Shown here: positions 38,601 through 45,389 of the stretch, in pieces
How positions within the stretch are numbered: position 1 is the stretch's first letter
Layout: each line of letters begins with the position of its first letter
Source: Variovorax sp. KBW07
GTDB taxonomy: Bacteria; Pseudomonadota; Gammaproteobacteria; Burkholderiales; Burkholderiaceae_C
Length of the DNA stretch: 64,000 nt
Assembly: GCF_003852515.1 (NCBI RefSeq)
Contig: NZ_QAJK01000036.1
Coordinates: 1 to 64,000 of the forward strand
Reading direction: 5' to 3'
Program-made: the position numbers and the translations under genes
The notes under the pieces: generated by a model
Database searches by the model: none
Told to the model about the DNA's origin: nothing
The model's input: only the letters and a program-made list of their open reading frames with translations

Positions 38601-40980
38601 CTCCACTTCGAAGACCTTCATGGTGGCGCCCGTGCTGGCGCTGGGCGACGCCACGCTCAGCCTGCGCACGGCAGGCGACCTGCGCCTGCAGTCGGTGGTC
38701 GATCCATTGCTGGTGCGCTACGGCAACGGCACGACACCCGACGGGCGTGTGGTCGATCACGGCGCCTACATGACCGGCTACACCGGGCGCAGCGGCCTGA
38801 GCCTGGTCTCGACCGGCGGCGACATCACGCTGGTCAACCAGGCCGACTTCATCTTCCGCGACGTGGTGCTGCGCAACAGCGTGACGGCCGAGGACAATCT
38901 CGTGGGCAATGGCGGCAACCGCTACCCGGCCCGCCTGCATGCCACGGCCATGAATGGCGGCCTGCAGATACAGGGCGCGCTGTACGTCATGCCCGCCGCC
39001 ACCAACGACGTGCAGTTGATGGCGCAGCGCGACGTGCGCTTCAACAGCCAGGATGCCGCGCTGCTGAAGACCTGGGCACGCCACGACAACGACGCGGAGA
39101 TCATCATGGCCCGGGGCACGCCGCTGATGGTGCCGTCGCCGTTCCTTCCGGCGGGTGCCTCCGGCTATTCGCACCAGATCCGCATGGACCCGGTGCTGCG
39201 CAACGCGATGTCGCCGAATGTCTACCTTGGCGGGGAGTACTTCACCGACATGAGCAATCCGGATGTACTGACCCTGGCCGACGACCATGCGCCGAGCCGC
39301 ATCTATGCCGCGCGGGGTTCCATCCTGGGCGCCAACATCGCCACCAACGAGCAGACCTGGCTGCGTGCCGGCACCGACATCCGCGGCATCCAGATGAGCG
39401 CGCGCAACGTGCATGCCGACGACACGACGTTGCTGGAAGCCGGCAACGACATCCTCGCGGTGACGCGTGTGCGCAGCGGGCTGAACGGGACGATCCACGG
39501 CTCCGGCAGCATCCTGGTGGAGGGCCCGGGTTCGCTGGTGCTGTCGGCGGGGCGCGATGTGTACGCCAACGACCTGCGGATCACGACGCTGGGCAACCAG
39601 CAGTACAACGCCACCGACAACCGGCCGATCCCGAAGACGCAGGTCAAGGGCCTGCCCGAGCAGGGCGCCACCATCACCGTGATGGCGGGCATGAACGGCG
39701 CGCCGGCCTACGACGCCTTTGCCGGGGCCTACCTCGACCCGTCGAAGGTCTCGGCCATGCCCGACCACCTGAAGACCCGCGGCCCCGACGGCAACACGCT
39801 GCCGCTGTACCTGGTCGACGGCACCGAGATGCGCGCCGGGCGCGAGAAGGTCACGCGCCGCGGCCTCGTGTCGTACATGAAGGACATGACCGGCGAGACG
39901 CTGGCGCCCCTGGCGGCATGGCAGCGCTTCCAGGCGCTGCCGCAGCTCGCGCAGCAGCAGTTCCTGCGCCAGATATTGCTGCTGGAGCTGCGCGATGCCG
40001 GCCGCGACCAGAACGAGCCGGGCGCTGGCGGCCTGCCGCGCAACGGCGGCTACAACCGCGGCTATGCCGCCATCGAGACGCTGTTCCCGGGCGAGCAGTG
40101 GAAGGGCAACGTCGCGGCCAACCAGATGATGCTGCGCACCATGGCCGGCGGCGACATCGACGTGCTCTCGCCCGGCGGTGGCCTGCAGGTGGCGGCGCTG
40201 GGCACCACGGTGCCCGACGGCCACGGGCTGGTGACGCTGGGCTCGGGCCACATCAACGTGTTCGTGCGCGACGACGTGACGGTGAACCGCTCGCGCATCC
40301 TGTCGTTCGTGCCCGAAGCCACCTCGCGCGGCAGCGACCAGATCATCTGGTCGAGCAAGGGCGACATCGATGCGGGCCGCGGCTCCAAGACCGTGCGCGT
40401 GCCTTCGGCGCCCGAGGTGGTGACCGACCTGGACGGCAACACCATCGTGCGCGAGAAGTCCGACATGAGCGGCAGCGGCATCGGCACCGTGGGCGACGGC
40501 GACGTCGACCTGGTGGCACCGCGCGGCACCGTCAACGCCGGCGACGCGGGCGTGCGCGTGGCGGGCAACCTGAACATCGCGGCGCTGCAGGTGCTCAATG
40601 CCGACAACATCCAGGTCAAGGGCGAGTCGAAGGGCATTCCGGTGGTGGCGGCGGTGAACGTGGGCGCGCTCGCCAACGCCAGCGCCGCGGCCTCGCAGGC
40701 GGCGATGGCCGCGCAGGACGCGGTGCAGCGCGATCGCGCCGCGAGCCGCCAGTCGCTGCCCTCGGTCTTCACCGTGCGGGTGCTCGGCTTCGGCAACGAC
40801 GCGGCCGAGCGAGGTGGCGCGCTGTCGCCGCCCGCCGGGCCGGATGCACGGCCGCCGGGCGTGGCGAGCCACGATCCGAACCACCGCGTGCAGGTCATCG
40901 GCCATGGGCAGAACCTCAAGCCGGAACAGCTCGCGCGCCTGACCGAAGGCGAGCGCCGCCGCCTGCAGCAGCCCGACTAG
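29641..40980 (+). CDS. Giant filamentous-haemagglutinin-like TpsA protein, 3779 aa
   Basis: ATG at 29641 has GCGGGA upstream. A signal peptide with extended charged n-region ends near AQA|QR (residue 41). A TPS secretion domain follows (about 135-420: 'ILNWETFNVGRNTVVQFDQ', 'NRNGI' at 229-233 in place of the classic NPNGI, 'INVESAVNP'-type strands). About 3000 residues of Gly/Ala/Asp-rich beta-helix repeats ('LDGTLRSQPDRGG', 'GAQVDVGGFAKN') come next. The C-terminal third has segments such as 'AGNDI', 'SSKGDIDAGRGSKT' and 'GDVDLVAPRGTVNAGDAGVRV' that fit the DUF3739 haemagglutinin family. It ends in a short charged tail. Such proteins are exported by a TpsB partner, which is not encoded in this window. 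It sits directly after the STN/ECF/FecR trio, its likely regulators. Confidence 0.9.
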   Translation: MNTGMRGNGDRRQGNFRLAPVARAMALMLVASGMAGHAQAQRAFSGAWFNAKGTAQSTAALTGYLPNGQPASSLTNPVARQKADNPQWQRSINNLNLAAQTIAAQQAAQAAARQAAQNDGSVPDGLADGGLKVDSNSLSAGWANANAPVQSAAGGKTEVKIEQTAEKAILNWETFNVGRNTVVQFDQRAGARPDGTNPWIALNRINDPSGKPSQIAGQIKADGAVYLVNRNGIVFTGSSQVNTRTLVASSLALSDKQFKLGINNRQITLNPGNDFGIPQFGEFNATKPEVYGDAGFKAGVGGAPDKMGGLDRFDPGAPPGEVRVDAGARLAVDPGGKLMLFAPKVRNAGHLSAPDGQVIMAAGENVYLKTPRGNDPNGVRGLDVAVSAVPGWGFSFNQVLGAHGLMPAYADASYVASVRDVVLPEMAARAAQVGYEVANTGIVQSDRGNITLQARDVRQGGVLTATTALNNRSGSIVLRAWGQGVDARTGDLEEILNWSAGTLTLAPNSVTQVLPDASDRSQIEAAALATRYMPGRVEMYGKLIDVQPRAGVIVPSGTINVESAVNPIFTQLPYYKGSLRDESRIYLDSEAFLSVAGVQDILLPMSRNFIEADLRINELRDSPLLANSWVRGKKVIVDRRANGVFAGGPMGGVEWVLGSDGKTYIPGAWVGTPLGDMTGWIGVGKTDLQELSAEAGKITLRAGGAVITRAGSLLDVAGGSVRYADGRNTSTKLMGADGRVYGMQQAMPDMDYVGIAGQYLQNHARWGVKTTWRNPLIGADMPEAGYTEGRKAGAIQIFAGGAMVLEGDYWGGSLVGERQQMQPTKNLGGELQLGNGIKDDRPWWAGQLVVSRDPHRLAAGFNAQSALGDDFRVPPVPDSGVKEPGKLTYLSDEVLNRSGMGRLLFNVSGDFILEPGAVLNLAPGSTFMASGGEAATINLKVDGTIRAPGGKIALDSFNGTLAIGAASALDVRGQWINAWRDGTAPAQWAMDGGTLALSAAKFAIDPGVVLDVSGGGRVDAGKQGLPKLRVGNGGTVSLGGVTPQADLAALDIRGYAAGSAARFELATLSPVQIGGTAPDAKTVVLPEALYSERGFGAVAVNVGDKAGIAIAEGASVMRPAASIDLATFPYRDVATGATLAQVAPVGVLRPQERLARKPASLELGTVDGPIDVGAGAVVRADTGGKLAMSAGGATGKMSIKGTLEAPAGRIELSAADLTLEAGSQLLARGVPVIQADSRGTLTGQVLAGGDVSLVGSSALQLQAGARIDVSGASGEVQVPVAGARLGSVGWENVALSSDGGTILLKGGSRGTMRVAADLQGRSGGAGASGGSLSIVDSSEGPPATPGGVTVPTTLYWRDPVTSKVMSKIYSQVPDLDLYDEYGTAPLKFTLQMRSAIAGLPGVVGGGMEIVNDLDAPGLSAVVRPWEANTAISPVVLDLLARHFYTSAALTTHVVVPDVKVQSTSRIQAASISQGGFDAVTLNAAKGISLADGVHVKAGRSLSLATSKLGNGGGRGSAQLSAAHISLDALPLFASTGWANPAALGGQLTLSGSLIDLRRAVPEGTGGMRITGFGRTVLQADDVRLGGALPATMTAATSLQVNLDVDGQLVMKAGQVYPSTAMTAVVRAGESIAIERLGDAGPPALSAGGTLRLEAPVIAQNGVLRAPLGQIELNAGKSLALGSDSITSVTGSGMAIPYGTLSNNEHWLDPTRRRDDGSPSDSALVAPPEKRITMKAPDVALAKGAVVDISGGGDLYAWEFVPGPGGSHDVLSMPGTYAILPGRSGTAPASAIEAGQRIWLSGGPGLAAGWYDLLPARYALLPGAMTVQSTGTAWTGPAKAGFKAPDGGIVMQGKTGNAYGGTQQATASVWRVMSGDTLRRYSEYNEAFANDFFASEAFKLTQYRLTGQRVVTPRLARDGGAVVFDATRSLVLDGTLRSQPDRGGRGGLVDIAGKKIAIVGAGQDAGTLRGDGYLVIDAAALSSFGAGSLLVGGTRKGDPLGVGLNVTASDIVVRNDAGSALYGPEIILAASGQVAIDAGSVVSAHGTGASTVGDLIVAPQQREVYDTKGTATTDDDVLVTPARDWGALVRVANGSVAKVLRQNVDTTTGGMVRIGAGADVNGGAALLLDATRNTELAASARIAGTDLSVASGRIGFGGGTEGMVLDEGALAQLANSQRLTLRSYSSFDFYKSLDLGAAGMASLTLDGARLSGTGNGDVVLRGDTITLMNSGAAATGVDGTGTGGLTLDAGTLVLGAGRKTLSGFGTIAMHGRDRTIGEGNGGIDAGGSALTLTTPLLTGRGGAAQSIVTRGALQVLGAGGNGASDPGLQDSLGTRLSLGGGSVLFGSRAVALGGSVDMTASAGSVVLASGAQVDVGGFAKNFFDMAAYADAGRINLSAVGGDVRLDAGSVLHLAAHADGGNAGTLALAASNGGTVVLDGRIAAQAGNGGKAGAFSLDIAALGDFAGFNRRLNDAGFYRSRQFRIRQGDVTLDGTTTVEDFGLAADRGSVNITGRVDARAAYGGAIRVTGGNGVSMQDGAQLLAGATGALGSGRVMLEAAGGSLDLRGGTIDVAGADGGKVRLRARQNASHDDLAAVAVKAGIVGARSAVLEGMAVYENQTSVDAIKATAIADATTFAGNGGAIAGRLGLAPGLRVMPGIEISSTGDLAMNSDWNLFTDFANAREGSLTLRAAGNLLIDGHLSDGFNMAGRTGTLQESASWNLRLVAGGDMDSANALALKPLAGQAAGSGTVRIGTADTDPDAAVDNGAGKLVRTGTGDLEVRAGRDLKLAHKDSAIYTAGRKDTTTWSDFSSAPANAAYGVAGGNLDIAAQGGIEAQPSGQRFTEWLNRQGNVNGDRVFGPYQDTTSTCDSGVCVPNFRPTEQASWWVNHGEFRQGVAALGGGNVNVSAGGDLGNLVVALTSNMRMRGGRSVGEAMNMEVRNGGAMTVEAGGAIRGGQYYIGRGTGDIRAGETTTGHSVTATMTGDTTSTSKTFMVAPVLALGDATLSLRTAGDLRLQSVVDPLLVRYGNGTTPDGRVVDHGAYMTGYTGRSGLSLVSTGGDITLVNQADFIFRDVVLRNSVTAEDNLVGNGGNRYPARLHATAMNGGLQIQGALYVMPAATNDVQLMAQRDVRFNSQDAALLKTWARHDNDAEIIMARGTPLMVPSPFLPAGASGYSHQIRMDPVLRNAMSPNVYLGGEYFTDMSNPDVLTLADDHAPSRIYAARGSILGANIATNEQTWLRAGTDIRGIQMSARNVHADDTTLLEAGNDILAVTRVRSGLNGTIHGSGSILVEGPGSLVLSAGRDVYANDLRITTLGNQQYNATDNRPIPKTQVKGLPEQGATITVMAGMNGAPAYDAFAGAYLDPSKVSAMPDHLKTRGPDGNTLPLYLVDGTEMRAGREKVTRRGLVSYMKDMTGETLAPLAAWQRFQALPQLAQQQFLRQILLLELRDAGRDQNEPGAGGLPRNGGYNRGYAAIETLFPGEQWKGNVAANQMMLRTMAGGDIDVLSPGGGLQVAALGTTVPDGHGLVTLGSGHINVFVRDDVTVNRSRILSFVPEATSRGSDQIIWSSKGDIDAGRGSKTVRVPSAPEVVTDLDGNTIVREKSDMSGSGIGTVGDGDVDLVAPRGTVNAGDAGVRVAGNLNIAALQVLNADNIQVKGESKGIPVVAAVNVGALANASAAASQAAMAAQDAVQRDRAASRQSLPSVFTVRVLGFGNDAAERGGALSPPAGPDARPPGVASHDPNHRVQVIGHGQNLKPEQLARLTEGERRRLQQPD

Positions 40981-41013
40981 GACCGCCACCGGGGCGCCAC
41001 GGGGTGCGGCTCT

Positions 41014-41045
41014 CCTTTCCTCGCGTGCTTGCGCGCGAGGGAAGG
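41014..41045 (+). terminator. Strong hairpin between haemagglutinin gene and second ECF sigma
   Basis: CCTTTCCTCGCG (41014-41025) pairs with CGCGAGGGAAGG (41034-41045) through 12 bp with one G-T wobble and an 8-nt loop, 34 nt after the haemagglutinin stop. No T-run follows, so it may be an attenuator or mRNA-stabilising structure rather than a full terminator. Confidence 0.5.
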
Positions 41046-41113
41046 GGTGCTCTTCGGCCGCTGCGCCGGCCCCGGACCTTTCTTGCAGATGCAGTCACGA
41101 AGGCACATCCGTC

Positions 41114-41662
41114 ATGGACATGAGCATTCAACTTTGCCTGGCGTCTTCCGAAGAAGGCGACGCTGGCCAGGGCGTTGCGCTGCTGCGCGACTGCCTGGTG
41201 GCCAACTACCAGCGGCTTCACCGGCGCCTGCTGCGCCGCCTGGGCTGTGCCGACCGGGCCAGCGACTGCCTGCACGATGCATGGCTGCGGCTGGGCGACG
41301 GCGCTGTTCCCGATGCGGTGGAGAGCCCCGAAGCCTATGTGTTCCGCGTGGCCTGCAACGTGGCGGTGGACCGCCTGCGCGCCGACCGGCCCTGGCAGTA
41401 CAGCGGCGACACGGCCATCGAGCTGGAAAGCTTTGCGGACCCGTCGCCCGGCCCCGAGCCCATTGCCGAGGCCCGCTCGGGCCTGCTGGCCGTGGAGCGC
41501 GCCATGCGTGGCCTGCCGCAGCGCCACCAGGCCGTCTTCATGGGCCTTCGCGTTCACGAGCTGACGCGGGACGAGGTGGCCGCCCGGCACGGGCTTTCGC
41601 TGCGGCGCGTGGACACCACCTTGCGCCAGGCACTGGCGCATTGCGCGCAGTCGTTGCGCTGA
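41114..41662 (+). CDS. Second ECF sigma factor (FecI-like), orphan
   Basis: ATG at 41114 (ATG 41120 possible), with GAAGG about 10 nt upstream, gives 182 aa. Region 2 is visible at about 30-90 ('LGCADRASDCLHDAWLRLG', 'SPEAYVFRVACNVAVDRLRA') and region 4 at about 125-180 ('LPQRHQAVFMGLRVHELTRDEVAARHGLSLRRVDTTLRQAL'). It resembles the first sigma at 27751 in layout but is clearly diverged. No FecR or receptor gene accompanies it; the next gene is convergent. Together the two sigma genes bracket the haemagglutinin gene. Confidence 0.88.
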   Translation: MDMSIQLCLASSEEGDAGQGVALLRDCLVANYQRLHRRLLRRLGCADRASDCLHDAWLRLGDGAVPDAVESPEAYVFRVACNVAVDRLRADRPWQYSGDTAIELESFADPSPGPEPIAEARSGLLAVERAMRGLPQRHQAVFMGLRVHELTRDEVAARHGLSLRRVDTTLRQALAHCAQSLR

Positions 41663-41683
41663 GGCTTCAGCTCTCGCGCCAGG

Positions 41684-41818
41684 TCACGGCGTCGGGCCGT
41701 CGGGCACCGAGAGCCAGAGTTCGAACCGGGGCTCGGTTTCCAGGTGCGCCAGGGCGCGATGAAAGGCCTCCGTGGTGGCGATGGCCTGGGGCGTGCCGTC
41801 GAGGGTGACCTCGATCAC
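41684..41818 (-). CDS. Possible 44-codon small protein coupled to DUF2277
   Basis: A GTG at 41816-41818 overlaps the TGA of the DUF2277 gene (GTGA). The reading frame runs 44 codons and starts MIEVTLDGTPQAIATTEAFH. Residue pattern and codon use look coding, with amphipathic 'AFHRALAHLE' and a 'FELWLSVP' strand. The 'LDG...FHRALA' start vaguely recalls barstar-type inhibitors, but the protein is too short for that fold. Function is unknown. It is convergent with the second sigma gene, 21 nt away. Confidence 0.5.
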   Translation of the reverse strand: MIEVTLDGTPQAIATTEAFHRALAHLETEPRFELWLSVPDGPTP

Positions 41819-42090
41819 GCGGCGCTACCGAAGCGGGCGGCCGAGCGGGCCCTGGCTCGCTCGGCCTCGACCGCGCGGTCTTTCGGCTCGGCCGTGGTCA
41901 CCAGCGATTCGATCAGGCGCGCCGCCGTGGCGGCCACTTCATCGACCGCGCGTTCGAAGGCCTGCTCGTTGGCCTTCGATGGCACGCTGAAGCCGCTGAG
42001 CTTGCGCACGAACTGCAAGGCGGCGGCGCGTATTTCCTGCTCAGTGGCGGGGGGCTCGAAGTTGTAGAGGGTCTTGATGCTCCGGCACAT
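41815..42090 (-). CDS. DUF2277 family protein
   Basis: ATG at 42090, with GGAGAG 5-7 nt upstream, gives 91 aa. The start 'MCRSIKTLYNFEPPATEQEIRAAALQFVRKLSGFS' is the conserved signature of DUF2277, including the early Cys2. These small helical proteins are common in proteobacteria and actinobacteria and have no known function. An in-frame open region extends far upstream but is a shadow of the GNAT gene. Its stop overlaps the start of the 44-codon ORF. Confidence 0.87.
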   Translation of the reverse strand: MCRSIKTLYNFEPPATEQEIRAAALQFVRKLSGFSVPSKANEQAFERAVDEVAATAARLIESLVTTAEPKDRAVEAERARARSAARFGSAA

Positions 42091-42125
42091 GGGCGCTCTC
42101 CGTTCGATGACTGTCTTGCGCCAGT

Positions 42126-42632
42126 CTAGCGAAGCAGCGCCATCGCATAGGCATCGTGGTAAATGCCATCGATCAGGCTGGCGCGGCGCACGAGGCCTTC
42201 GTGTTCGAAGCCGAGCCGCTCGTACAGGGCCTTGGCATTGAGGTTGTCCGCGCGAACGTTCAGCGCGATGCGCGTCAGCCCGCGCGACCACGACTTGTCG
42301 ATGGCGGCCTGCAGCAGCCTGGCGCCGAGCCCTTGTCCGCGTGCCTCGGGCAGCAGGGCAATGCCCAGGATGCCGATGTGCGCCCGCGAATGCCCGAAGG
42401 CCGGTGCCACGTCGCACCAGCCCACCACCTTGCCGCTGTCGTCCACCGCCACGAAATGCGGGAAGTCGTTGGCGATCACGTCGCGGTAGAAGGCAATCGA
42501 CCGCGCCAGCGGCGGCGCTTCGGTGAGGGCGAGGTATTTCAGTTCGCGCGCGACAACGTCGAGCGCGCGGTGCAGGCTCTCGAAATGCGATTCGTCCGTG
42601 GGCACGACAGCGATGGTGGCGTTGTGGCTCAT
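42126..42632 (-). CDS. GNAT-family N-acetyltransferase
   Basis: ATG at 42632 overlaps the stop of the preceding GNAT gene by 4 nt (ATGA). The 168-aa protein has the acetyl-CoA-binding motif A 'ILGIALLPEARGQGLGARLL' (about residues 88-107, with RGQGLG) and motif B 'ALYERLGFEHEGLVRRASLIDG'. The pattern is close to PhnO/RimI-like and L-amino-acid acetyltransferases. The substrate is unknown. It is coupled with the next GNAT gene upstream. Confidence 0.88.
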   Translation of the reverse strand: MSHNATIAVVPTDESHFESLHRALDVVARELKYLALTEAPPLARSIAFYRDVIANDFPHFVAVDDSGKVVGWCDVAPAFGHSRAHIGILGIALLPEARGQGLGARLLQAAIDKSWSRGLTRIALNVRADNLNAKALYERLGFEHEGLVRRASLIDGIYHDAYAMALLR

Positions 42633-43231
42633 GGCCGGGATTCCTCCGATGCGCGAAGCCTTGCTTCGAGTTGCGCCTTCACTCCCGGCCACTCGTCGTC
42701 GATGATGCTGAAGCGCACCGAGTTGCGCTTGCGGCCGTCCGGCATGATCCGTTCGTGGCGCACGATGCCTTCCTGCCTGGCGCCCAGCCGCAAGATGGCC
42801 GCGCGAGACTTTGCATTGATCTCGTCGGTGGTGAGCTGCACGCGCACGCAGGCCATTTCTTCGAAGGCATGCCGCAGCATCAGGTACTTGGCCTCGGTGT
42901 TGACGAAGGTCTTCTGCCACGAGGCGGCAATCCAGGTGCTGCCGATTTCCAGCTTGCGGTTGTTGCGGTCGATCTTCCAGAAGCGTGTCGAGCCGATCAC
43001 GCGGCCGGTGTCGCGGATCACCGTCGCGAAGGGCATGACGGTGCCCACCGCGCGGCCGTCGAGGGCTGTGCGCAGGTAGGCATCGACCGTGGCGGCCGAG
43101 GGCACCACGGTGAACGGCAGGTTCCAGAGTTCGCCGTCGGCGGCGGCCTCCACGAGTGCCGCCGCGTCGGACGCGAGCAGCGGGCGAAGAAGAATCCGGG
43201 GACCGGTCAGGGAGGGTTGTTGGCGCGGCAT
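42629..43231 (-). CDS. GNAT-family N-acetyltransferase, RimJ/RimL-like
   Basis: ATG at 43231 gives 200 aa. 'LTGPRILLRPLLASDAAALVEA' at the start, 'IGSTWIAASWQKTFVNTEAKYLML' and 'DEINAKSRAAILRLGARQEGIVRHE' are the hallmarks of the RimJ/RimL-type acetyltransferase fold (Acetyltransf_3). Members modify protein N-termini or small amines. It is the first gene of a coupled pair with the second GNAT. Confidence 0.87.
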   Translation of the reverse strand: MPRQQPSLTGPRILLRPLLASDAAALVEAAADGELWNLPFTVVPSAATVDAYLRTALDGRAVGTVMPFATVIRDTGRVIGSTRFWKIDRNNRKLEIGSTWIAASWQKTFVNTEAKYLMLRHAFEEMACVRVQLTTDEINAKSRAAILRLGARQEGIVRHERIMPDGRKRNSVRFSIIDDEWPGVKAQLEARLRASEESRP

Positions 43232-43307
43232 GCGCAAGACGATAGCCGAACCGGGAGCCGCACCGCCAGCACGGCCCCGCCGGATATCGCCGTGGTCAGC
43301 GCAAGCG

Positions 43308-44672
43308 CTAGCTCGAGCGTAATTGCAGCGCCGACTCCACCGCCAGCGCCACGGCCGCCAGCCGCGCATCGTCACCCCGCACCGATGACAGCATCAGCCC
43401 CACCGGCAGTTCGCCCGGTGCATGGCAGGGCAGGCTGAAGGCGCAACCGTCGAGCAGGTTGATGGCGAAGGTGTTGCGCAGCAGCAGGCCGTTGGCCCGG
43501 AAGAAGGCGGCGTCTTCGGCCAGCGCGTCGATGGGCGGCGCAACGATGGGCACGGTCGGGCAGAGCAGCGCGTCGAAGCCTTCGAGTGCGCGTTCGACGC
43601 GAACGATCCAGTCGCGCCGGCGGTCCTGCATGGCGATGTAGTCGGCGGCGCGCACCTCGGTGCCCAGCGCAATGCGCGCGGCCACGCGCGAATCGAAACC
43701 TTCGCGGCGCGCGGCGAAGCGTTCGCGGTGCACGGCCGAGGCCTCGACCGGCGAGAAGCCGCCGGGCGCATTGACCGTGCCGATCTCGCCGAGCTCGGCC
43801 AGCGTGATGTCCACCACCTGCGCACCCGCTGCCGACAGCGTTTGCACGGCGCGCTCGAAGGCGCGCGCCACAGCCGGCTCGATGCCGTCGAACATCAGCG
43901 TGGCCGGCACCGCGAGGCGCAGGCCTTGCAGCGGGCGCCTGCGCACGGCCAGCGGCACATCGGCAATCGCTGCATCCACGGCCAGGCAGTCTTCCACGCT
44001 GCGCGCCATGGCGCAAACGGTGTCGAGCGAACGTGCCAGTTCGAAGGCACCCGTGCGCGGCACGCGCGACTGCGTGCTCTTGAAACCGACGAGCCCGCAC
44101 AGCGCGGCCGGGATGCGGATGGAGCCGCCGGTGTCCGACCCGAGGCCGGCCACCGCGAGGCCGAGCGCCACAGACACCGCGGCCCCTGAAGAAGAGCCGC
44201 CCGGAATGCGCGCAGTGCCCGCATCCGCCGGGTTGCGTGGCGTGCCGTAGTGCGGGTTGATGCCCACGCCGGAGAACGCGAACTCGGTCATGTTGGTCTT
44301 GCCGACGATGGCCGCGCCCTGCGTGCGCAGCCGCGCCACGGCCACCGCGTCGCGCTCGGCGGGCGGCTCGCCCGCGCACACGGCGGAACCGGCCATGGTG
44401 GTTTCGCCGGCAACGTCGTACAGGTCCTTGATGGACACCGGCAGGCCGGCGAGCGGGCCGAGCTGCACGCCGGCCTTGTGCGCCGCATCGGCATGCCGGG
44501 CCGCGGCGCGCGCGGCGTCGGCGTACAGGCGCGTGAACACATGCTGCGCGGCGGGCAGCGTGGCCGCTTCGAGCACCTGCTCGACGAGCGCTTCATGCGA
44601 CAGCGTGCCGCGCGCGATGCGCTCGCGCAGGGCGGCGATGGTGAGGGTGAAGGTGTCATTCGCCATCGTCAT
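43308..44672 (-). CDS. Amidase-signature family amidase
   Basis: ATG at 44672 overlaps the stop of the DUF2848 gene by 4 nt. The 454-aa protein contains the amidase-signature Ser-cisSer-Lys triad: Lys82 in 'VSIKDLYDV', cis-Ser160 in 'PGGSSSGAAVS' and nucleophile Ser184 in 'GSDTGGSIRIPA'. It is likely a cytoplasmic hydrolase of a small amide, or a biuret/allophanate-hydrolase-like enzyme. It is the last gene of the LysR, EthD-like, MFS, DUF2848, amidase run, so its amide substrate is probably imported by that MFS protein. Confidence 0.92.
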   Translation of the reverse strand: MTMANDTFTLTIAALRERIARGTLSHEALVEQVLEAATLPAAQHVFTRLYADAARAAARHADAAHKAGVQLGPLAGLPVSIKDLYDVAGETTMAGSAVCAGEPPAERDAVAVARLRTQGAAIVGKTNMTEFAFSGVGINPHYGTPRNPADAGTARIPGGSSSGAAVSVALGLAVAGLGSDTGGSIRIPAALCGLVGFKSTQSRVPRTGAFELARSLDTVCAMARSVEDCLAVDAAIADVPLAVRRRPLQGLRLAVPATLMFDGIEPAVARAFERAVQTLSAAGAQVVDITLAELGEIGTVNAPGGFSPVEASAVHRERFAARREGFDSRVAARIALGTEVRAADYIAMQDRRRDWIVRVERALEGFDALLCPTVPIVAPPIDALAEDAAFFRANGLLLRNTFAINLLDGCAFSLPCHAPGELPVGLMLSSVRGDDARLAAVALAVESALQLRSS

Positions 44673-45382
44673 GCCACCACCGGCAGTGCCTCGACCGCAT
44701 AGCGGTGCACGATGCGCCGCTGCAGCCGCGCATCGTGCAGCTCGATTTCCATTTGCGCGGCGGGGCGGATGCCCTCGCCCCTGGCATTGGGCAGCGCGCC
44801 CAGCGTGCCGCAGGTCATGAACAGGCCTTCGGGCGCGGCATGGGCGTCGGGCATGCCGTCGCGCAGCGCGGCCAGCGGCCGGATCGATGCCAGCGTGCCG
44901 CGCTGGTAGTCCACCCAGCGGCCGTCTTCGTGAATGCGCGAGTGCAGTTCGATCTCGTCCTGATGCGCCTGCACGTCGCGCCAGCGCCAGGCCACCTGGG
45001 CGACGGGCTTGGCGCACATCTGCTTGGAGACGGCGACCGAGTAGCTTTCGACGTGGCGGTCGGTGTGGTCGGAGGCCACGCTCAGCCACCACTCGCCCTG
45101 CGAGAAGAAGAGCACGGGCTCGGCCTCGCCGGAGCTCTGGTCGCCCAGTGCCTCGATGGCCGGCGATTGCGTCAGCAACTGGGCCGCGACACGGTAGTAC
45201 AGCGGCACGCTCGAAGGGCGCGGCACGCCGAGCGCCGCCAGTTCCTCGATGTGGTGTTCGATGGCCGCGGTGTCGCGGCCGGTCCATCCGGCCACCACCA
45301 GCGCGGTGGGTTCGATGGAACGCAATTCGATGGACCGGGCGCCGTCGGCGCTCACGGTTTCGCAGGCAAAACGCAATGGCAT
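44669..45382 (-). CDS. DUF2848 domain protein
   Basis: ATG at 45382 gives 237 aa, eight nt after the stop of the MFS gene. 'VVAGWTGRDTAAIEHHIEELAALGVPRPSSVPLYYRV' and 'GLFMTCGTLGALPN' are conserved features of DUF2848. The fold seems related to fumarylacetoacetate-hydrolase-like proteins, but that is from memory. Biochemistry is unknown. DUF2848 genes recur next to amidases and transporters, which supports a role in the same catabolic step. Confidence 0.82.
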   Translation of the reverse strand: MPLRFACETVSADGARSIELRSIEPTALVVAGWTGRDTAAIEHHIEELAALGVPRPSSVPLYYRVAAQLLTQSPAIEALGDQSSGEAEPVLFFSQGEWWLSVASDHTDRHVESYSVAVSKQMCAKPVAQVAWRWRDVQAHQDEIELHSRIHEDGRWVDYQRGTLASIRPLAALRDGMPDAHAAPEGLFMTCGTLGALPNARGEGIRPAAQMEIELHDARLQRRIVHRYAVEALPVVA

Positions 45383-45389
45383 GGCGGTC

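Noticed and set aside
35136-41123. A 1995-codon plus-strand frame overlapping the haemagglutinin gene
   Set aside because: Out-of-frame shadow of the true gene, low complexity with high Arg content, and it runs past the real stop into the leader of the second sigma gene.
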